64,000 bases of DNA from Conchocele bisecta. Taxonomy: Eukaryota > Mollusca > Bivalvia > Lucinida > Thyasiridae. Shown piece after piece: positions 9,763-20,995 of this stretch (position 1 is the stretch's first letter; each line of letters starts with the position of its first letter). The DNA lies in the NCBI GenBank assembly GCA_029237695.1, contig CM055273.1, forward strand, positions 57,215,968 to 57,279,967, given 5' to 3'. The notes below the pieces were generated by a model. It was not told the origin of the DNA and made no database searches. It was given only the letters and a program-made list of their open reading frames with translations. The position numbers were made by a program, and so were the translations under genes.

Positions 9763-10325
9763 AATAACATGACTTTTCTCAGATGTACGCAGAAAGCGAT
9801 GTAACTGATTCGTAAACATATTGAAATTCGTATGGATGCTGTGGGACTTACTTGTACATGACCTGCAGCCAGTCTGTAGTGGTTCTGCATGAATTAAACA
9901 ATATGTTCACTTACTCCTAAGAAAGAAAAATTCAACCTCGTCATCCCCCCCAATACTGTTTACAAGTTTTGGCCACGCAAACTCTGTTTACATCACGTGA
10001 CCTGCAGATTCAGTGTTTTCCTTTAAATGCTACCAATTTGCTGAAAACAGTTCCTCAAGTGAAACTGGGTAGTCATGGATCAATTTTGCAAGCAAACTGT
10101 GTCTGTGACCTCAAAACACCCGCACTAATTATTTTTATACCAGACTACTTTTGAATTATCCCTTGGCGATTTCGCACCATTTAATATTCTCTAACCACTA
10201 GCTATATATATAGACATTCACTCAACAATACTCGTGCAAGAGGATAGCTATTGCATACGTCTCACCTCTTGCACGGAGAAATCTGGCCTGGCACATGTGA
10301 GTTTGATGAAGCATAACGCTAAATA
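9763..10325. other. Non-coding stretch with one weak hairpin
   Basis: A stem GTGCAAGAGG facing CCTCTTGCAC spans 10234-10274. No other repeat or gene recognised. Confidence 0.5.
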
Positions 10326-10497
10326 CAGCGGAATATCTCTAAACCGGACATCATGAAAACACCCGTGATCTATTTTTTAGTTTCTATGTCATTTATCTCA
10401 GGCGATACTGTCTGGCTCAGAATGTTCGAATGCCTGATTTACAGTGAAACCTCTCTAAGCCGGACACCAGGGTGTCCGGCTTAGAGAGGTTTCACTG
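10326..10497. mobile_element. Family C MITE, copy 4
   Basis: Begins CAGCGGAATATCTCTAAACC, runs through a ~100-bp spacer to CTGATTTACAGTGAAACC, then the inner hairpin, ending GGTTTCACTG. TA lies on both sides. This shows the three-terminus layout: one outer repeat, a spacer, then two abutted repeats. Confidence 0.9.
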
Positions 10498-10766
10498 TAG
10501 GAGGTAGCCCCCAGTGAGGAGCCAAATATGTTAGGTTATGTGGAATGTACAGAAAATATGATAGTACCGGTACTATGTTAGGTTAATAAGATAGTTCATG
10601 TTTTCTATGTATCCCGTCAACACAGTGCGTATGTGCCGTGAAACATTTGTGATATCCTGTCAATACGACCTAATCACAGCGTATGAATATGTGCGGTTGT
10701 CATACTAGCCGATTCTCCGATTTTGAGGATGCGGTTGGGGTTATTGTTTTTCATTTTAAAGCTATT

Positions 10767-12160
10767 ATACAATACATTTTATTCACTCTAAGCCACATAC
10801 GTGACACACGAGGTATACAATAGATTACATAATACAACGATGGGTAAAAATACAAAATGCATATGTATAAGCTCACTAGTCATTATAACCATAAAGCATT
10901 TCTTATTTTTTCTCAAATAGCTGTGCGAATTTTAAAATATTTGGTCTTCTAAAATAAAATGGCTTGATTACCGTTTTCGAACTTCATCATAGAAGCGGCA
11001 CTCGAAAAGGAAATGAAACTCGTCACCGAGAGCACCAGCGCCACATTTGTTGCAGACCCTGCTTGCTCTCGGCACACCTGTCCATCTACCAGTTTCGACC
11101 GCCAGTCTATGATTACAAGTTCGAAATCTGCTCAATGTTTTTCTTAACCTTTCCGTGAGATTAATTAAATATGTTTCTAATCCAAACTCTGTTTTAAAGA
11201 TTCTATACGTAATTCCACGTGAAGATGAATCGATGTTGGTGAGCCATGACTGAATAAACTGGTTCTGAAGCTGAGTCCTGGCGTAGTGGCTCAGCCAGAT
11301 AGCATTAACATCGTTCTGGCTAAGCCATACGCCAGGAACTATGTTCAGCTAAAATTATTTCAGTTAAAATAGATTTAACATTCTGAATCCATCGGAAATG
11401 AGTCACATTTGCTTCATGTTGTATATATAATAACTTATACATAAGAAACAATAATTTACTCTGCTTCCCTGAAACTAATTTTGCCCTAAAGGAAATAATT
11501 CTACATTTAATGTCAATAATAAGCGGAAATTTGCCGAGTTCTCCATAAACCATGAAATTTGGTGTGGATTTCTTTACCCCAAAACAGTTTTACAAAATTT
11601 CAAATGAATTGTTTCTATAGCCGAAATGTTTTCAAATCCCCAGATTTCACAGGCATAGCAAAGAATTGGAGTGATACATTGATCAAATAACTTAAGCTGA
11701 CAGTCTACTGGAGTTGACAAGTTGTTAATCTTTCTAAATAGGCCGAAAAGAGCTTTGGATGCTTGGTCAATCAAATGTTTCTTAGTCTTATGAAAAGTTC
11801 CGTTTTGTGAAAAAACATTTCCCAAATATGTAAAGTGGTCTACAATTTCAATTGTGTTATCGTTATATGTAAAGGCTATCTTTTTTGATGATTTACGTTT
11901 TTTTTAAATCATAATTTTGGTTTTTGATGCGTTTACTTCCAATTTCCACTGAATACAGTATTGATGAAAATAATTTAGAGCATCTTGTAGGCCAGTTTCT
12001 GTCTCAGACATGAGAATAGTGTCGTCAGCGTATAATAACAAGAATAGTTTAACATATATATCTAGATGTTGAAACATGTCAGATGTAACCGATTGTAAAT
12101 CTACAATACCGCATACATTGAGAAAATCTTCAAGGTCGTTCAAAGACATGGCAAACAAAA
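10767..12160 (-). mobile_element. 5'-truncated CR1/Jockey-like LINE
   Basis: A non-LTR retrotransposon fragment on the minus strand. From its 5' side at 12160 it enters inside the reverse transcriptase palm domain, carries YADD at 12021-12032, then thumb and connection segments, and a C-terminal Cys/His segment at about 10997-11057. A ~200-bp 3' untranslated region ends in a TATTGTAT-type tail at 10767. The junction lies in element B1. A related 3' tail followed by a (TATTG)n run is found at 39431-39640. Class assignment (CR1/Jockey group rather than RTE) rests on the general look of the protein and the microsatellite tail and is moderate. Confidence 0.8.
10969..12160 (-). pseudogene. LINE reverse transcriptase, C-terminal half, broken
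   Basis: The frame from 12160 reads through an LFAMSLNDLEDFL segment and a YADDTILMSE catalytic motif, the two aspartates of the polymerase active site. An in-frame stop falls near 11906 within a poly-A tract; the frame then resumes with FTYLGNVFSQNG and continues to about 11575. A frameshift near 11575 leads to MVYGELGKFPL, and another near 11325 to QNQFIQSWLTNI. The last segment has CNKCGAGALGDEF and HFLFEC, a CX2C and HX4C arrangement common at the C-terminus of such LINEs, and stops at 10969. The endonuclease and the N-terminal part of the polymerase are absent. The reading is by eye, so frameshift positions are approximate. Confidence 0.8.
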
Positions 12161-12326
12161 ATTTGTAGGTGGTGACGGGATAAATAGAATAGTAGGTTAG
12201 TGCCGTGAATGGGAAAACTATCTGGCGCGGCACGTAAACGGGATGGGCTCGGCAGAGCCGAGCCCATCCCGTTTCCTAAATCTTGCCAGATATTTGTTCT
12301 CATTCACGGCACTAACCTACTATTCT

Positions 12327-12660
12327 CTATTTACAATTGCAAGATGTGGAGAGTGTTGGGTCAGATGCAAGCGGGTGGGGTTATTGAGTATTCCAGATAA
12401 CTGATAAAGACATGACAAGTTACAGCATAATGATGATCTTCCTGCAATATTAGGTAATAGTCAAGCTAGAAATCTTGTAATAGTGTATACAATGATAATG
12501 TTTAATTATAGGTGTTTTAATAGCACATATAACAATGAATCACACCGTTTTATTTGACCAAATCACGAATACACACGTTGTAATCGAGTATGTACAGGTA
12601 CTACTGGAAACTGTGGTAAACAGGGGAGACAACTTGGTTTTGGTAAAAAATTCATTTTAC
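12327..12660. other. Non-coding stretch, nothing recognised
   Basis: No repeat of this window recognised apart from GGGGAGACAACTTGG near 12623, which resembles GGGGAGATAATTTGA near 41193. The 105-codon open frame at 12535-12852 runs into the C terminus and J2 and is not supported. Confidence 0.45.
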
Positions 12661-12666
12661 ATATAC

Positions 12667-13075
12667 AATGAAACCTCTCTAAACCGGACACCCTTCTTTT
12701 TGTTCATGGAATTTGGTTCAATATCGATTTTAATACGAAACAATAAATTCCCCATGTTGGAACCCCTTAGACTATGGGTATTTAATATGTGGTTCTTAGT
12801 TAGATCATTTCCAAGCTTGCTAGCCAGATTTCGGAGTAAATTTCCAAAATGATTCGTTTTTTGACTCCTCCAGGTCATCCACCTCTTTTTCCCCTAAGTT
12901 GAATTCTCATAGAGAAATTATTTTTCGTAATAAAATCAATATTTTAACAAATTTCACGAAACAAAAAACTGCTCATTCTTAAAGTTCGATACATTTTAAT
13001 AGTATCGAAAAGAAAGGTTTTTGCATTGTTTATATACCCGTACAATTTGGACAGGTTTCGTGAACAGACAGTAGT
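12667..13075. mobile_element. Family J MITE, copy 2, fused to a C terminus
   Basis: A single C-type terminal repeat (ATGAAACCTCTCTAAACCGG) at 12668-12692 is followed by the right two thirds of a J element: TCATTTCCAAGCTTGC, GAATTCTCATAGAGAAAT, AATTTCACGAAAC, ending CGTGAACAGACAGTAG. The left J terminus is missing. Confidence 0.65.
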
Positions 13076-13375
13076 GCCTATTTCACCAACATTGCAAAGT
13101 ATACTTTTCAAGCAAAGTATACTTTGAGGGAGTAATAATTTATTTTTCCCGAAATACATTATGTCATATAGACCTAACGACTGCATATATTTGATGATTA
13201 AAAGTATGCAGAATATTATACTGAATTTATTACATTATCACAGCCAAAATGGCTGTGATAATGTAATAAATTCAGTATAATAAAAATAATAAATTTATCA
13301 TAAAATTGATAATTTCTCCCTCAAAGTATACTTTGCTAGATAAGTATACTTTGCAATGTTGGTGAAATAGGCTAC
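13076..13375. mobile_element. Family A MITE, copy 2
   Basis: Termini GCCTATTTCACCAACATTGC and GCAATGTTGGTGAAATAGGC, with a central hairpin at about 13219-13282. It directly abuts the right end of J2. Confidence 0.9.
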
Positions 13376-14519
13376 AGGTGTACTCAATTATTATCAAGGG
13401 TACATGCTACGGTCATGTGCACTCGTCGCGGTAACGTCGCAGTAAATGAGGTCATATGATAACAGCAACCGTTTAACGTCGGCATTCATGCTTCTGTGGG
13501 AAATAAGTCGTCAATATTCATCTATCTGAATTCAATTACAGTTGAACAAATGGTCGTAATTGCTTGACGCTCGTACGACAATTTCCGATTTGTATGAACC
13601 GGAATATTTGGATGAAAGACGAGATTGTGCTATTTAGTAGAATTGAAAATCTGTACCGTTTTCATTAAAAAAAATGTCCGCCTGGTTTCGTGCTAATATG
13701 CAGTTCGGAACAAACTTTGAAACATCGCTATAAAAATATTATTTATTGCATAAAATAATATTTCGCAATTTAATAACATGATATATGAAAATCATAATAC
13801 ACTAGGCATTGTGCAATACATTTGTTTTTATGACTACAAATATAAACTAGAGCACAGACGATGGCACGCCATCGCATTATACACACTTTTCCCAAATGCT
13901 AAGGCGGAAAGGGGGAGATAACCCATGACCGGTGGTGGAATCAAAAATCAAACTGGCTTTGCGCATCTACACACCATAAGGAAGGCACACACCAAGTTTC
14001 AAGTCCCTACCTATTACGATTACAAAGTTTTCGGACGTACGGACGTACGGACGGACCGACACCCGGACAGTATATTCATTATTTTTCAAAAACGTTGGTA
14101 TTAACAAGTTAGATGGTCAGTACCTATTAAATGAATACTGTTGTGCTTATGCAATAAATACAATCTAACATTTATGTTGATTTAATACAGCATTGAAATC
14201 AGTAAACTCCGTATGAAATCATCACTGAGCTAAGATCATCCGTGTAAAATATGGCAAGGAATGGATCAAACCTGTGACCGGTGTAGCGTTGGTAAATCAG
14301 CATTGCTATATTTTTCTGATCATTAGTGATCGTTAAACACGGCTGCCAGTTCGACATGCATGCAGCTACACGTCTCTTTATATGTAGTGTGTCCTGTATA
14401 CATGAGTGTTGCTTAACCTGATGCTAGAAGCCATTTCTGTCAATATTGACACAGTCCTTGGTGCAAAATGAACAGGTACAATTTATATACTAGTAAATTA
14501 TCGTATTAACGCTAACTAT
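13376..14519. other. Non-coding stretch with a mollusc-type repeat fragment
   Basis: A block at about 13846-14080 holds AACTAGAGCACAGACGATGG, GGGGGAGATAACCCATGACC, AAGTTTCAAGTCCCTACC and CGGACGTACGGACGTACGG, in the order I associate with an interspersed repeat of bivalve and other mollusc genomes (recalled, not checked). The rest shows nothing recognisable. Confidence 0.5.
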
Positions 14520-14797
14520 GCGGACACAATTTGCTTTGGGGAAAATCCCTATTAAATAGGGCTTTCCCAAAACAAATTGTATCCGAATACATTGTTATTG
14601 TGATTAAACCACTTTTGAACCTTATATGTCACAGAAACGAATATATCACACGTGTGACATATTCGTGCGAATGCGTCACACATGTCGGTGAATACTGGCC
14701 GAATTCGGCCGAATACATCACAAACCGAAAATCTCACCCAAATATGTTTCACTTTTTGGTATAAACGAATATGTCACACAATCGCAAATTTCAAACT

Positions 14798-15637
14798 TGA
14801 CCGAATATGGTCATATCATTATCAAATCGAATGTATCGACAAGACGATCACTTTGGAGCATTTATTTTCGAAAATCTGATCATTACGTAATCCAAGATGA
14901 CCGCCGAAAGGTCATTATTTTATTAGAGATTTCAAACGTCTTATTTTCATGAACCGCCGGGTTGATATTGGAAAAACTTTACAGTTATGGTCTGTGGGTG
15001 AAGACTTTTCATATTTGTTAAAATGGAGATCATCGCATAATCCAAAATGGCCGCCATTAAAAAGTATGTAAAATTCTTAAAAAACATTCTTCTCACGAAC
15101 CGCCAGACGGATTTCGATGACACTTGGTAGGAATGATCGATAGTTAACGCTGTTTCAGATTTGTTCAAATGGTGGCCCCTGGGTCAAGAAAGGGCGGGCC
15201 GAAGGGGTCAAATTTCAGATTTTACCGTTTATGGTCATATATCAACTCAAAGGTATCGACAAGACGATCACTCTGGAGCATGTTTGGTCGACATCGGATG
15301 ATTACATAATTTAAGATGACCGCCCGCCGAAAGTGTATTAGTGATTTCAAGCGTCTTTTCCTTGTGCATCAGACTGTCTGTTATATATACCGTTTATCAT
15401 TTATTCATATTTGTTCTGCATCACATTTGTTAATGCTGTTTTTTAAGCATTATACTGTTTACATTGTTCTCATTTTTATGTTTCAAGCCAACTATTACTA
15501 TGGTGGACAGAACAATTGCGATGGTATATATACATGTAATAGACAGTATGTACCATTTTTGACTTACTTTATAATTTGGATAATAATTTCAGGTGAGCAA
15601 AGCAGGCCCATTTGGGCCTCTTGTTATATTACATTTG
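14798..15637 (+). repeat. Interior duplicated repeat ending in GGGCCTCTTGTT
   Basis: A block with ATGGTCATAT, GGTATCGACAAGACGATCAC and AAGATGACCGCC appears near 14806-14941 and again near 15229-15353. The right end at about 15590-15634 reads AGGTGAGCAAAGCAGGCCC then ATTTGGGCCTCTTGTT, a terminus I recall from common mollusc and annelid interspersed repeats. Confidence 0.55.
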
Positions 15638-15879
15638 AATCTCCATGTCTGTGATATAGAGTCTATCGCATGAAATGTAAACTTCTATGATAATAGTAAC
15701 TAAATATAAAACGTTATGGTACAAATTGTTAACCGATGGTCAGTTTCGCCTGTTCAATATTTACATGTCCAATACACTTTACATATATAATAATGTTCCA
15801 ATCATTGGGTGTTCTACTTAGATGATTAAAATGAGATCAGCTTTAGATTTTAAAAGCATATTTTATCATCAGTCAATGT

Positions 15880-16138
15880 ATATTCCCGCACCACTCCTCT
15901 CCAGGGGAGTAGCGGGGCTTTATCTGGACATACTGGGCATACACCGGGGCTTTAATCGCCGATGATGTCCCGCACTGCGGTGAAATTACATGTTCTTTAA
16001 CTGTTGCTATAATTGTGCTGCGACGTTCACCAACCAAATGGCCCTCAGGCTGCACTGCGGGGCATTTTAACGGGACATTTACTGGATTTCGACATGCAAG
16101 GTCGAGCCAGTGCCGTCGTTAAATCAAAGCATTTACAT
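15880..16138 (+). mobile_element. SINE or LINE 3' end, partial
   Basis: The last ~55 bp, from CATGCAAGGTCGAGCC through CAGTGCCGTC to AAGCATTTACATTTACC, match the tail of the SINE at 38695-39046 almost base for base. The upstream part (CGGGGCTTTATCTGG, CATACACCGGGGCTTTAATC) is different, so either a different SINE family shares the tail or this is the parental LINE 3' end. No tRNA-like promoter was seen here. Confidence 0.6.
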
Positions 16139-16598
16139 TTACCTTGTCTGCATGCGTGGCATGAATTTCAAATAATCCGGCGAATATGCCTGCTCTATTC
16201 TGTTTTATTTTATGGCACTGTTATCCCCCGAATTCAAATGTTCATGTGACATATTCGTCTGGACAATATTTTATTAATTTTTGTTCGAGTTTTTGTAACA
16301 TGTGACACATTCGTTTTTGTTGCAAGGGGTAGTGATGCCAAACGTAAACGTCACACATTTGTGTGATGTATTCGTACGCATTCTTCACCATGTGTGGCGC
16401 ATTTGCACGAATATATCACACGTGTGATATATTCGTTTCTGTGACATATAAGGTTCAATAAACCACTACTGCCATACTATCCCTAAATATTGACACGCTC
16501 ACTGTTGTTGGGGAAACCATATAGTTGTATATGTGTCTCCAAATACATGGTGTCCGAATATTTATGCTTATTACGGTAGTCGTGTTCGGAGAGTATCC

Positions 16599-16820
16599 TT
16601 AACCTTTACTACTCGGGAGACGAAAATTGTCGTCTGCTGTTTTTCATCTTTGCCTTAATTCTTAACAAAGAACTTGTTTTGGCAGCACATGAGAATCATG
16701 AGAATCGTCTCCAGTGGAGACGATTCTCATGCGTTGCCAAAACAGGTTTTTATCGAGAAATATTGAAAATAAAATATTTCCAACAGACGATAAAATTTAA
16801 TTCAGCGTAGTAAGGGTTAA
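16599..16820 (+). mobile_element. Family H TTAA MITE, copy 1
   Basis: Bounded by TTAACCTTTACTACTCGGG and GTAGTAAGGGTTAA. The inner hairpin is GAGAATCGTCTCCAGTGGAG with its complement. ATTGTCGTCTGCTG and CAGACGATAA mark the subterminal repeats shared with the other copies. Central arm sequence differs from later H copies, suggesting a separate subfamily. Confidence 0.8.
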
Positions 16821-17580
16821 ACTCGCACCAGCGATATCCCAGTCATCTGCTTGCCTCTTTATAATAGGCGAAGAGTATTAGGGTTGAGATCGGGGAAAAA
16901 TAAGCCAAAGCTGAATTTTTCAGAAATTGACCAAAATGTAGTAATAGCATATAAAACTCCCCAAGAATCCCACTGGATCTTAATCAAGATTGCGTCCAAC
17001 ATGGCGGTCACAATGACAAAAATCCTAACTAGTGCAAACTCTACTAAACCAATCAGGAAATCTTCCGAAACAGACTGAATATAACTAACGACTCATAATA
17101 ATCCAAATTGTGAAAAGTAATACAATCAAAATGGCGCCCAAGATGGCCGCCAGCATCTCCAAACTCTCGAAAATTAGAAAACATGTAGAACATTTGGAAT
17201 AACTATATTTGAATGTAATATGGGGGTTATTATGAGACATTCCAACTATGCAATATATTTATTTATTATGTTAAGTCAAATGATATTCAAGATGGCCACC
17301 AAATTGCGAGAAATGTCGCAAAAATTGTATATACAATATATAAAACTTACCCTCATTACCATATTTTGAATTTGTTATATTGGTCATTAATGCAATACAT
17401 TTAATGCATATTTTATTTATTGCATAATGCAAAAAGATGGCCGCCAAATTTTGAGAAATATTGCAAAATGACTTACATCTACGTGCCTGCAATGGAAACC
17501 TCTTTCTAAATATGGTATAGTGTGATCCTTTCACAACAACATATATATATATACTTTTATTTCATAAATTTTCCATACTG
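16821..17580. other. Non-coding stretch with recurrent ATGGCCGCC words
   Basis: ATGGCGGTC, ATGGCGCCC, ATGGCCGCC, ATGGCCACC and ATGGCCGCC occur at about 17000, 17133, 17143, 17292 and 17435, spaced irregularly in AT-rich sequence. This is a degenerate repeat. No supported gene. Confidence 0.5.
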
Positions 17581-17582
17581 AT

Positions 17583-17816
17583 ATGACACACGCCATGTGA
17601 TTTTGTACCTTCTGACATCTGCGTAATTTAATGAAATATGTTTACAAAATTTACAATATTTTCCGTCCAATTTTCAGAGTACATGCGGAATCATGTGCTC
17701 TGAGAATTTTGTCAACTTTTGACTTTATTTATGAAGAATATTGTATATTTTGTTAACTTATTAAATGAAACTACGCAGATGTTGGAAGGTACAAAATCAT
17801 ATGGCGTTTTTCATAC
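17583..17816. mobile_element. Family L MITE, copy 2
   Basis: Inverted ends GACACACGCCATGTGATTTT and AAAATCATATGGCGTTTTTC, with GTACCTTCTGACATCTGCG mirrored on the right. The centre is AGTACATGCGGAATCATGTG with TCAACTTTTGACTTTATTTA beyond it. Confidence 0.85.
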
Positions 17817-19112
17817 GTGTATTGCGAAAATGTCAAAGTACATAACTAAATTACCTCCCCTGTTTATCACAGTTTCTGTTATTATATACGATACCTGAAT
17901 ATAACCCATGTTTTGGGAAACTCTATCTCATAAACTGGTGCAATTGACTTATATGCCATATTTATTCTAATAAACGCCCCAGGGCTATGCAATTTGTGGG
18001 GATCAAAACCTGGCAAATAGGATCAAATTATGTTATATTCACACACTTAAATTTAAAGCAATGTGCAAATAACATATTTAGAATGCAAATGTGGGAGGGG
18101 GGCTACTATAAGAGAGGGGGCTACTATTAGAGAGGGGGCTACTATTAGAATAAATGCGGTAGGTCATTTGTCGAGCAGGAAGCGAAATATGATGGAGTCT
18201 CTGTAAGATGATCACACACGTATTCGTGTATAACTATGGCGTGAATGTCAGTATAAGTGTGACGCATGCTTTAATTATTGTCGTAATTAGATTCTGGTAC
18301 TCGGAATGGCAGCTGCTAAAATTCAGCGCGTAACTTTAGTCGTGTGACAGTACAGGTAATATTATATTGACCTTCGGTCGTTAAAACGCACCTTACGATC
18401 AGCGTAGGCACGAGTCTTGCTGCCGCCAGCAACAGCACGACGAGCTTTAAGAAGAATATCGTATGTTTTGTAAAACTAACCATGATATACTACACATCTT
18501 AGGTACAAAGTCCCATCGCTTGTCTCCAATGAGAGATTCGAGAGGCATTTTGTGCATTAGTTCTGTTGGAATGAGTAATAGCGACTTATTCTGTTCCGTA
18601 ACATTTCTGACATCTAAGCGATACGTCGTCTAGCTCTGGTACCACGCATGCGCGTGGATCAGCACGGCAACGCGGGAAAACAGTATACATGTACGTAGCA
18701 TTTATAAAGATGCTGGGTCTCCGATAGGCGAAAGAATGTGATTAATTTAATTGTATATTTGCATAGTATGTGCGAACTCAATTCACCGTATGAGTTGATG
18801 ACACGAGACTGTTTTATAATCCAAACCTTTAATACTGAAAAACAAATCGGTTGGCGAATGCTAGCTTTTGTGTAATCAATGGCTACAAATTCAACTTTAT
18901 TTAAATTAATTCAATATCATTTCCAAACAAAACGTGTTATGTTTCACAAAGTAGCTTCGTGGTACGGTACCAGAATAAATGCACTATCGAATTATCTCCC
19001 CTGTTTATGAGAGTCTATACTATTACATGTTCATTAGAATACAGTCTTTGCAATGGGATCAAACAAAGCGGTGTGTTTATATATATCGCTAGAAATTCAT
19101 AGAGCGGAACAC
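17817..19112. other. Non-coding stretch with a short tandem
   Basis: About three 18-bp units of GAGGGGGCTACTATTA lie at 18094-18151. TTATTCTAATAAACGCCCC near 17963 may be a decayed outlier of the same low-complexity element. CTCCCCTGTTTAT recurs at 17857 and 18999. No gene recognised. Confidence 0.5.
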
Positions 19113-19349
19113 AAATGAAACACGCCATGTGGTTTTGTACCTTCGGACATCTGCGTAATTTCATAATATATTACAACATTTACAATACTTTCCGTAAATG
19201 GCGGCAAAAATTAACAACATTTTCAGAGTATATACGGAATATAATTTTTGTCCACTTTTGACTTTATTTATGAAAAATATTGTAAACTTATTTAATGAAA
19301 TTAGTAGATGTCCGAAGGTACACAATCACATGGCGTGTCTCAAATATGG
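19113..19349. mobile_element. Family L MITE, copy 3
   Basis: Ends GAAACACGCCATGTGG and CACATGGCGTGTCTC. The uninterrupted AACTTATTTAATGAAATTAG around 19285-19305 is the empty-site counterpart for the F1 insertion at 2631. Confidence 0.85.
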
Positions 19350-19540
19350 CTGTTGCTTTTTGGATAAACAAATCGGGCTTATGGGATTTGAGACCAGTGT
19401 AGTATTGTGTAGTTATCAACCCACGTGACCGGAGAGCAGCTCAACCTATTGACCACATACCTAGGCGACTACACGACCACATATTACCAACGTAACATAC
19501 AAGACAATATACTACAGAAGTATGCATTACACTATAATTT

Positions 19541-19880
19541 ATCCCGTCAACACAGTGCGTAGGTGCCATGAAACACGGTGCCGTGAAACAGTTTTGATAT
19601 CCTGTCAATACGACCTAATCACTGCGTATGAATATGTGCGGTTGTCATACTAGTCGATTCTCCGATTTTGAGGATGCGGCTGGTTTATTTTATTTTGCAT
19701 TTTAAAGCTATTTGTATGTGTTGACGGGATAAATAGAATAGTAGGTTAGTGCCGTGAATGGGGAAAAATAGCTGACAATGCTTAGGAAACGGGATGTGCT
19801 CGGCAGAGCCTCGCCCATCCCGTTTCCTAAGCATTGTCAGCTATTTTTCCCCATTCACGGCACTAACATACTATTCTCTA
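19541..19880 (+). mobile_element. Family B element, copy 2, full length
   Basis: Starts ATCCCGTCAACACAGTGCG, has the internal inverted copy GTGTTGACGGGAT at about 19717-19731, then a hairpin of ~140 bp with arms GGTTAGTGCCGTGAATGGGG, ending CATACTATTCTCTA. T lies immediately outside both ends. This copy is uninterrupted and serves as the reference for B1. Confidence 0.9.
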
Positions 19881-20442
19881 TATAATACAATCTGATACAA
19901 TATAGCATGACTTGCGACCTATGACACATCACATGGGTTGTCTCATATATGGCATCACTGTGTTAAAATAATGGAATGGCTTTGCGGCCGAGCCTGGAGA
20001 AATACGAGTACATGTATATTCATGTTTTGAATAACAAATAGTGTATCGATGTTTTATGTTGGAAAATATTGTAATATATGGACGTGCATGTGTATGTGTT
20101 ATTATCTGCAAAGTACTATTTTCTAATTATTTCGCTGATATTTCTTCCTAAGAACAGATACGATAAAGTTCCATACATTTTTTAGATGCGAACGTGCAAA
20201 CGACGCCAAGAGATATCACATATATTTAATTCAAGATCGGAAAATCCTTATATGCGATTAAATACACTTGTACATGTTTGCACATTTTACGCGTTAGAAT
20301 ACTCAAATAATGTGCAAACATGTGTTGTTTTGTCTATGGTGGCTTGTTAAGTATATGTTGTCTCTTCGTATCGACGAGTTGATACAAACATTAAGAAGAT
20401 TCAAAGGCAATCCGTCGTATCTACGCCACGTAGTAGCGAAAC
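19881..20442. other. Non-coding stretch, nothing recognised
   Basis: AT-rich, no repeat of this window and no supported gene. Confidence 0.45.
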
Positions 20443-20670
20443 TTAAGTATAAGTTAGATAATGTGCCGCTCGACGAATTTTCCCATGCACAGCTAAGTAT
20501 AAGTTAGATAATGTACTGGCCACTCGACGAATTTTCCCATGCACAGCTAAGTATAAGTTAGATAATGTACTGGCCGCTCGACGAATTTTCCCATGCACAG
20601 CTAAGTATAAGTTAGATAATGTACTGGCCGCTCGACGAATTTTCCCATGCACAGCTAAGTATAAGTTAGA
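20443..20670 (+). repeat. 54-bp minisatellite, about four units
   Basis: Units beginning AGCTAAGTATAAGTTAGATA start at 20491, 20545, 20599 and 20653, exactly 54 bp apart; a first unit before 20491 lacks six bases (ACTGGC). Since 54 is divisible by three, the minus strand stays open across it. Confidence 0.9.
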
Positions 20671-20752
20671 TCACGGTTCGTCCGCATGTACGAGGAGATA
20701 ATCTGCGAGCTTTAGCGAGCGGATTATCGCTCGTACATGCGGACAAACGTGA
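20671..20752. repeat. Hairpin abutting the 54-bp array
   Basis: Arms TCACGGTTCGTCCGCATGTA and TACATGCGGACAAACGTGA with an inner CGAGCTTTAGCGAGC loop. The left arm begins where the last satellite unit ends. Confidence 0.75.
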
Positions 20753-20995
20753 TATAACGTATTTATCACATCATCACGCACATACCTTGCACACGAGCTG
20801 TGTTAATAAAGAGCTGTTTTAAAATGTTGAAATTTTATTTATTTCACAACAATTACAAACAAGCGCGAGATCACTTATTCAAATGCTTTCGTTGACGCAG
20901 TTGGAACGAAGTTTGATGTTCTGAATGTTAAGGAAATGTAGACTCGGACATGAACGGTCCCTAACGAGCCAGTATGGAGCTCATTTAGTCAAATG

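Larger units (their letters stand above)
10611..12326 (+). mobile_element. Family B element, copy 1, split by a LINE
   Basis: The left part 10611-10766 starts ATCCCGTCAACACAGTGCG and stops in TTTTAAAGCTATT. The right part resumes at 12161 with ATTTGTAGGTGGTGACGGG and runs through the terminal hairpin to CTACTATTCTCTA. Together they give one full B unit, as in the uninterrupted copy at 19541-19880. The LINE at 10767-12160 is the interruption, with ATT on both sides as a possible very short target duplication. Confidence 0.85.
14520..16560. mobile_element. Family V: ~2 kb structure with long inverted ends
   Basis: The left end at about 14520-14800 and right end at about 16235-16560 are imperfect inverted repeats. 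The best part is TTGAACCTTATATGTCACAG with CGAATATATCACACGTGTGA on the left, mirrored at 16380-16455. The ends carry many CGAATATRTCACAC words in both orientations. The left end also holds a small hairpin at about 14537-14572 around TATTAAATAGGG. The interior contains a ~430-bp direct duplication and a SINE-like tail rather than a transposase. It could be a large non-autonomous element or two related MITEs flanking older sequence. Confidence 0.55.

Noticed and set aside
11277..11337. Hairpin CTGGCGTAGTGGCTCAGCCA and its inverse as a MITE inside the LINE
   Set aside because: The LINE reading frame continues through it on one frame with sensible protein sequence, so it is probably part of the LINE with chance symmetry.
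20443..20670. Regularly spaced repeats as a possible CRISPR array
   Set aside because: The 54-bp units are tandem with no variable spacers, and the genomic context is eukaryotic.
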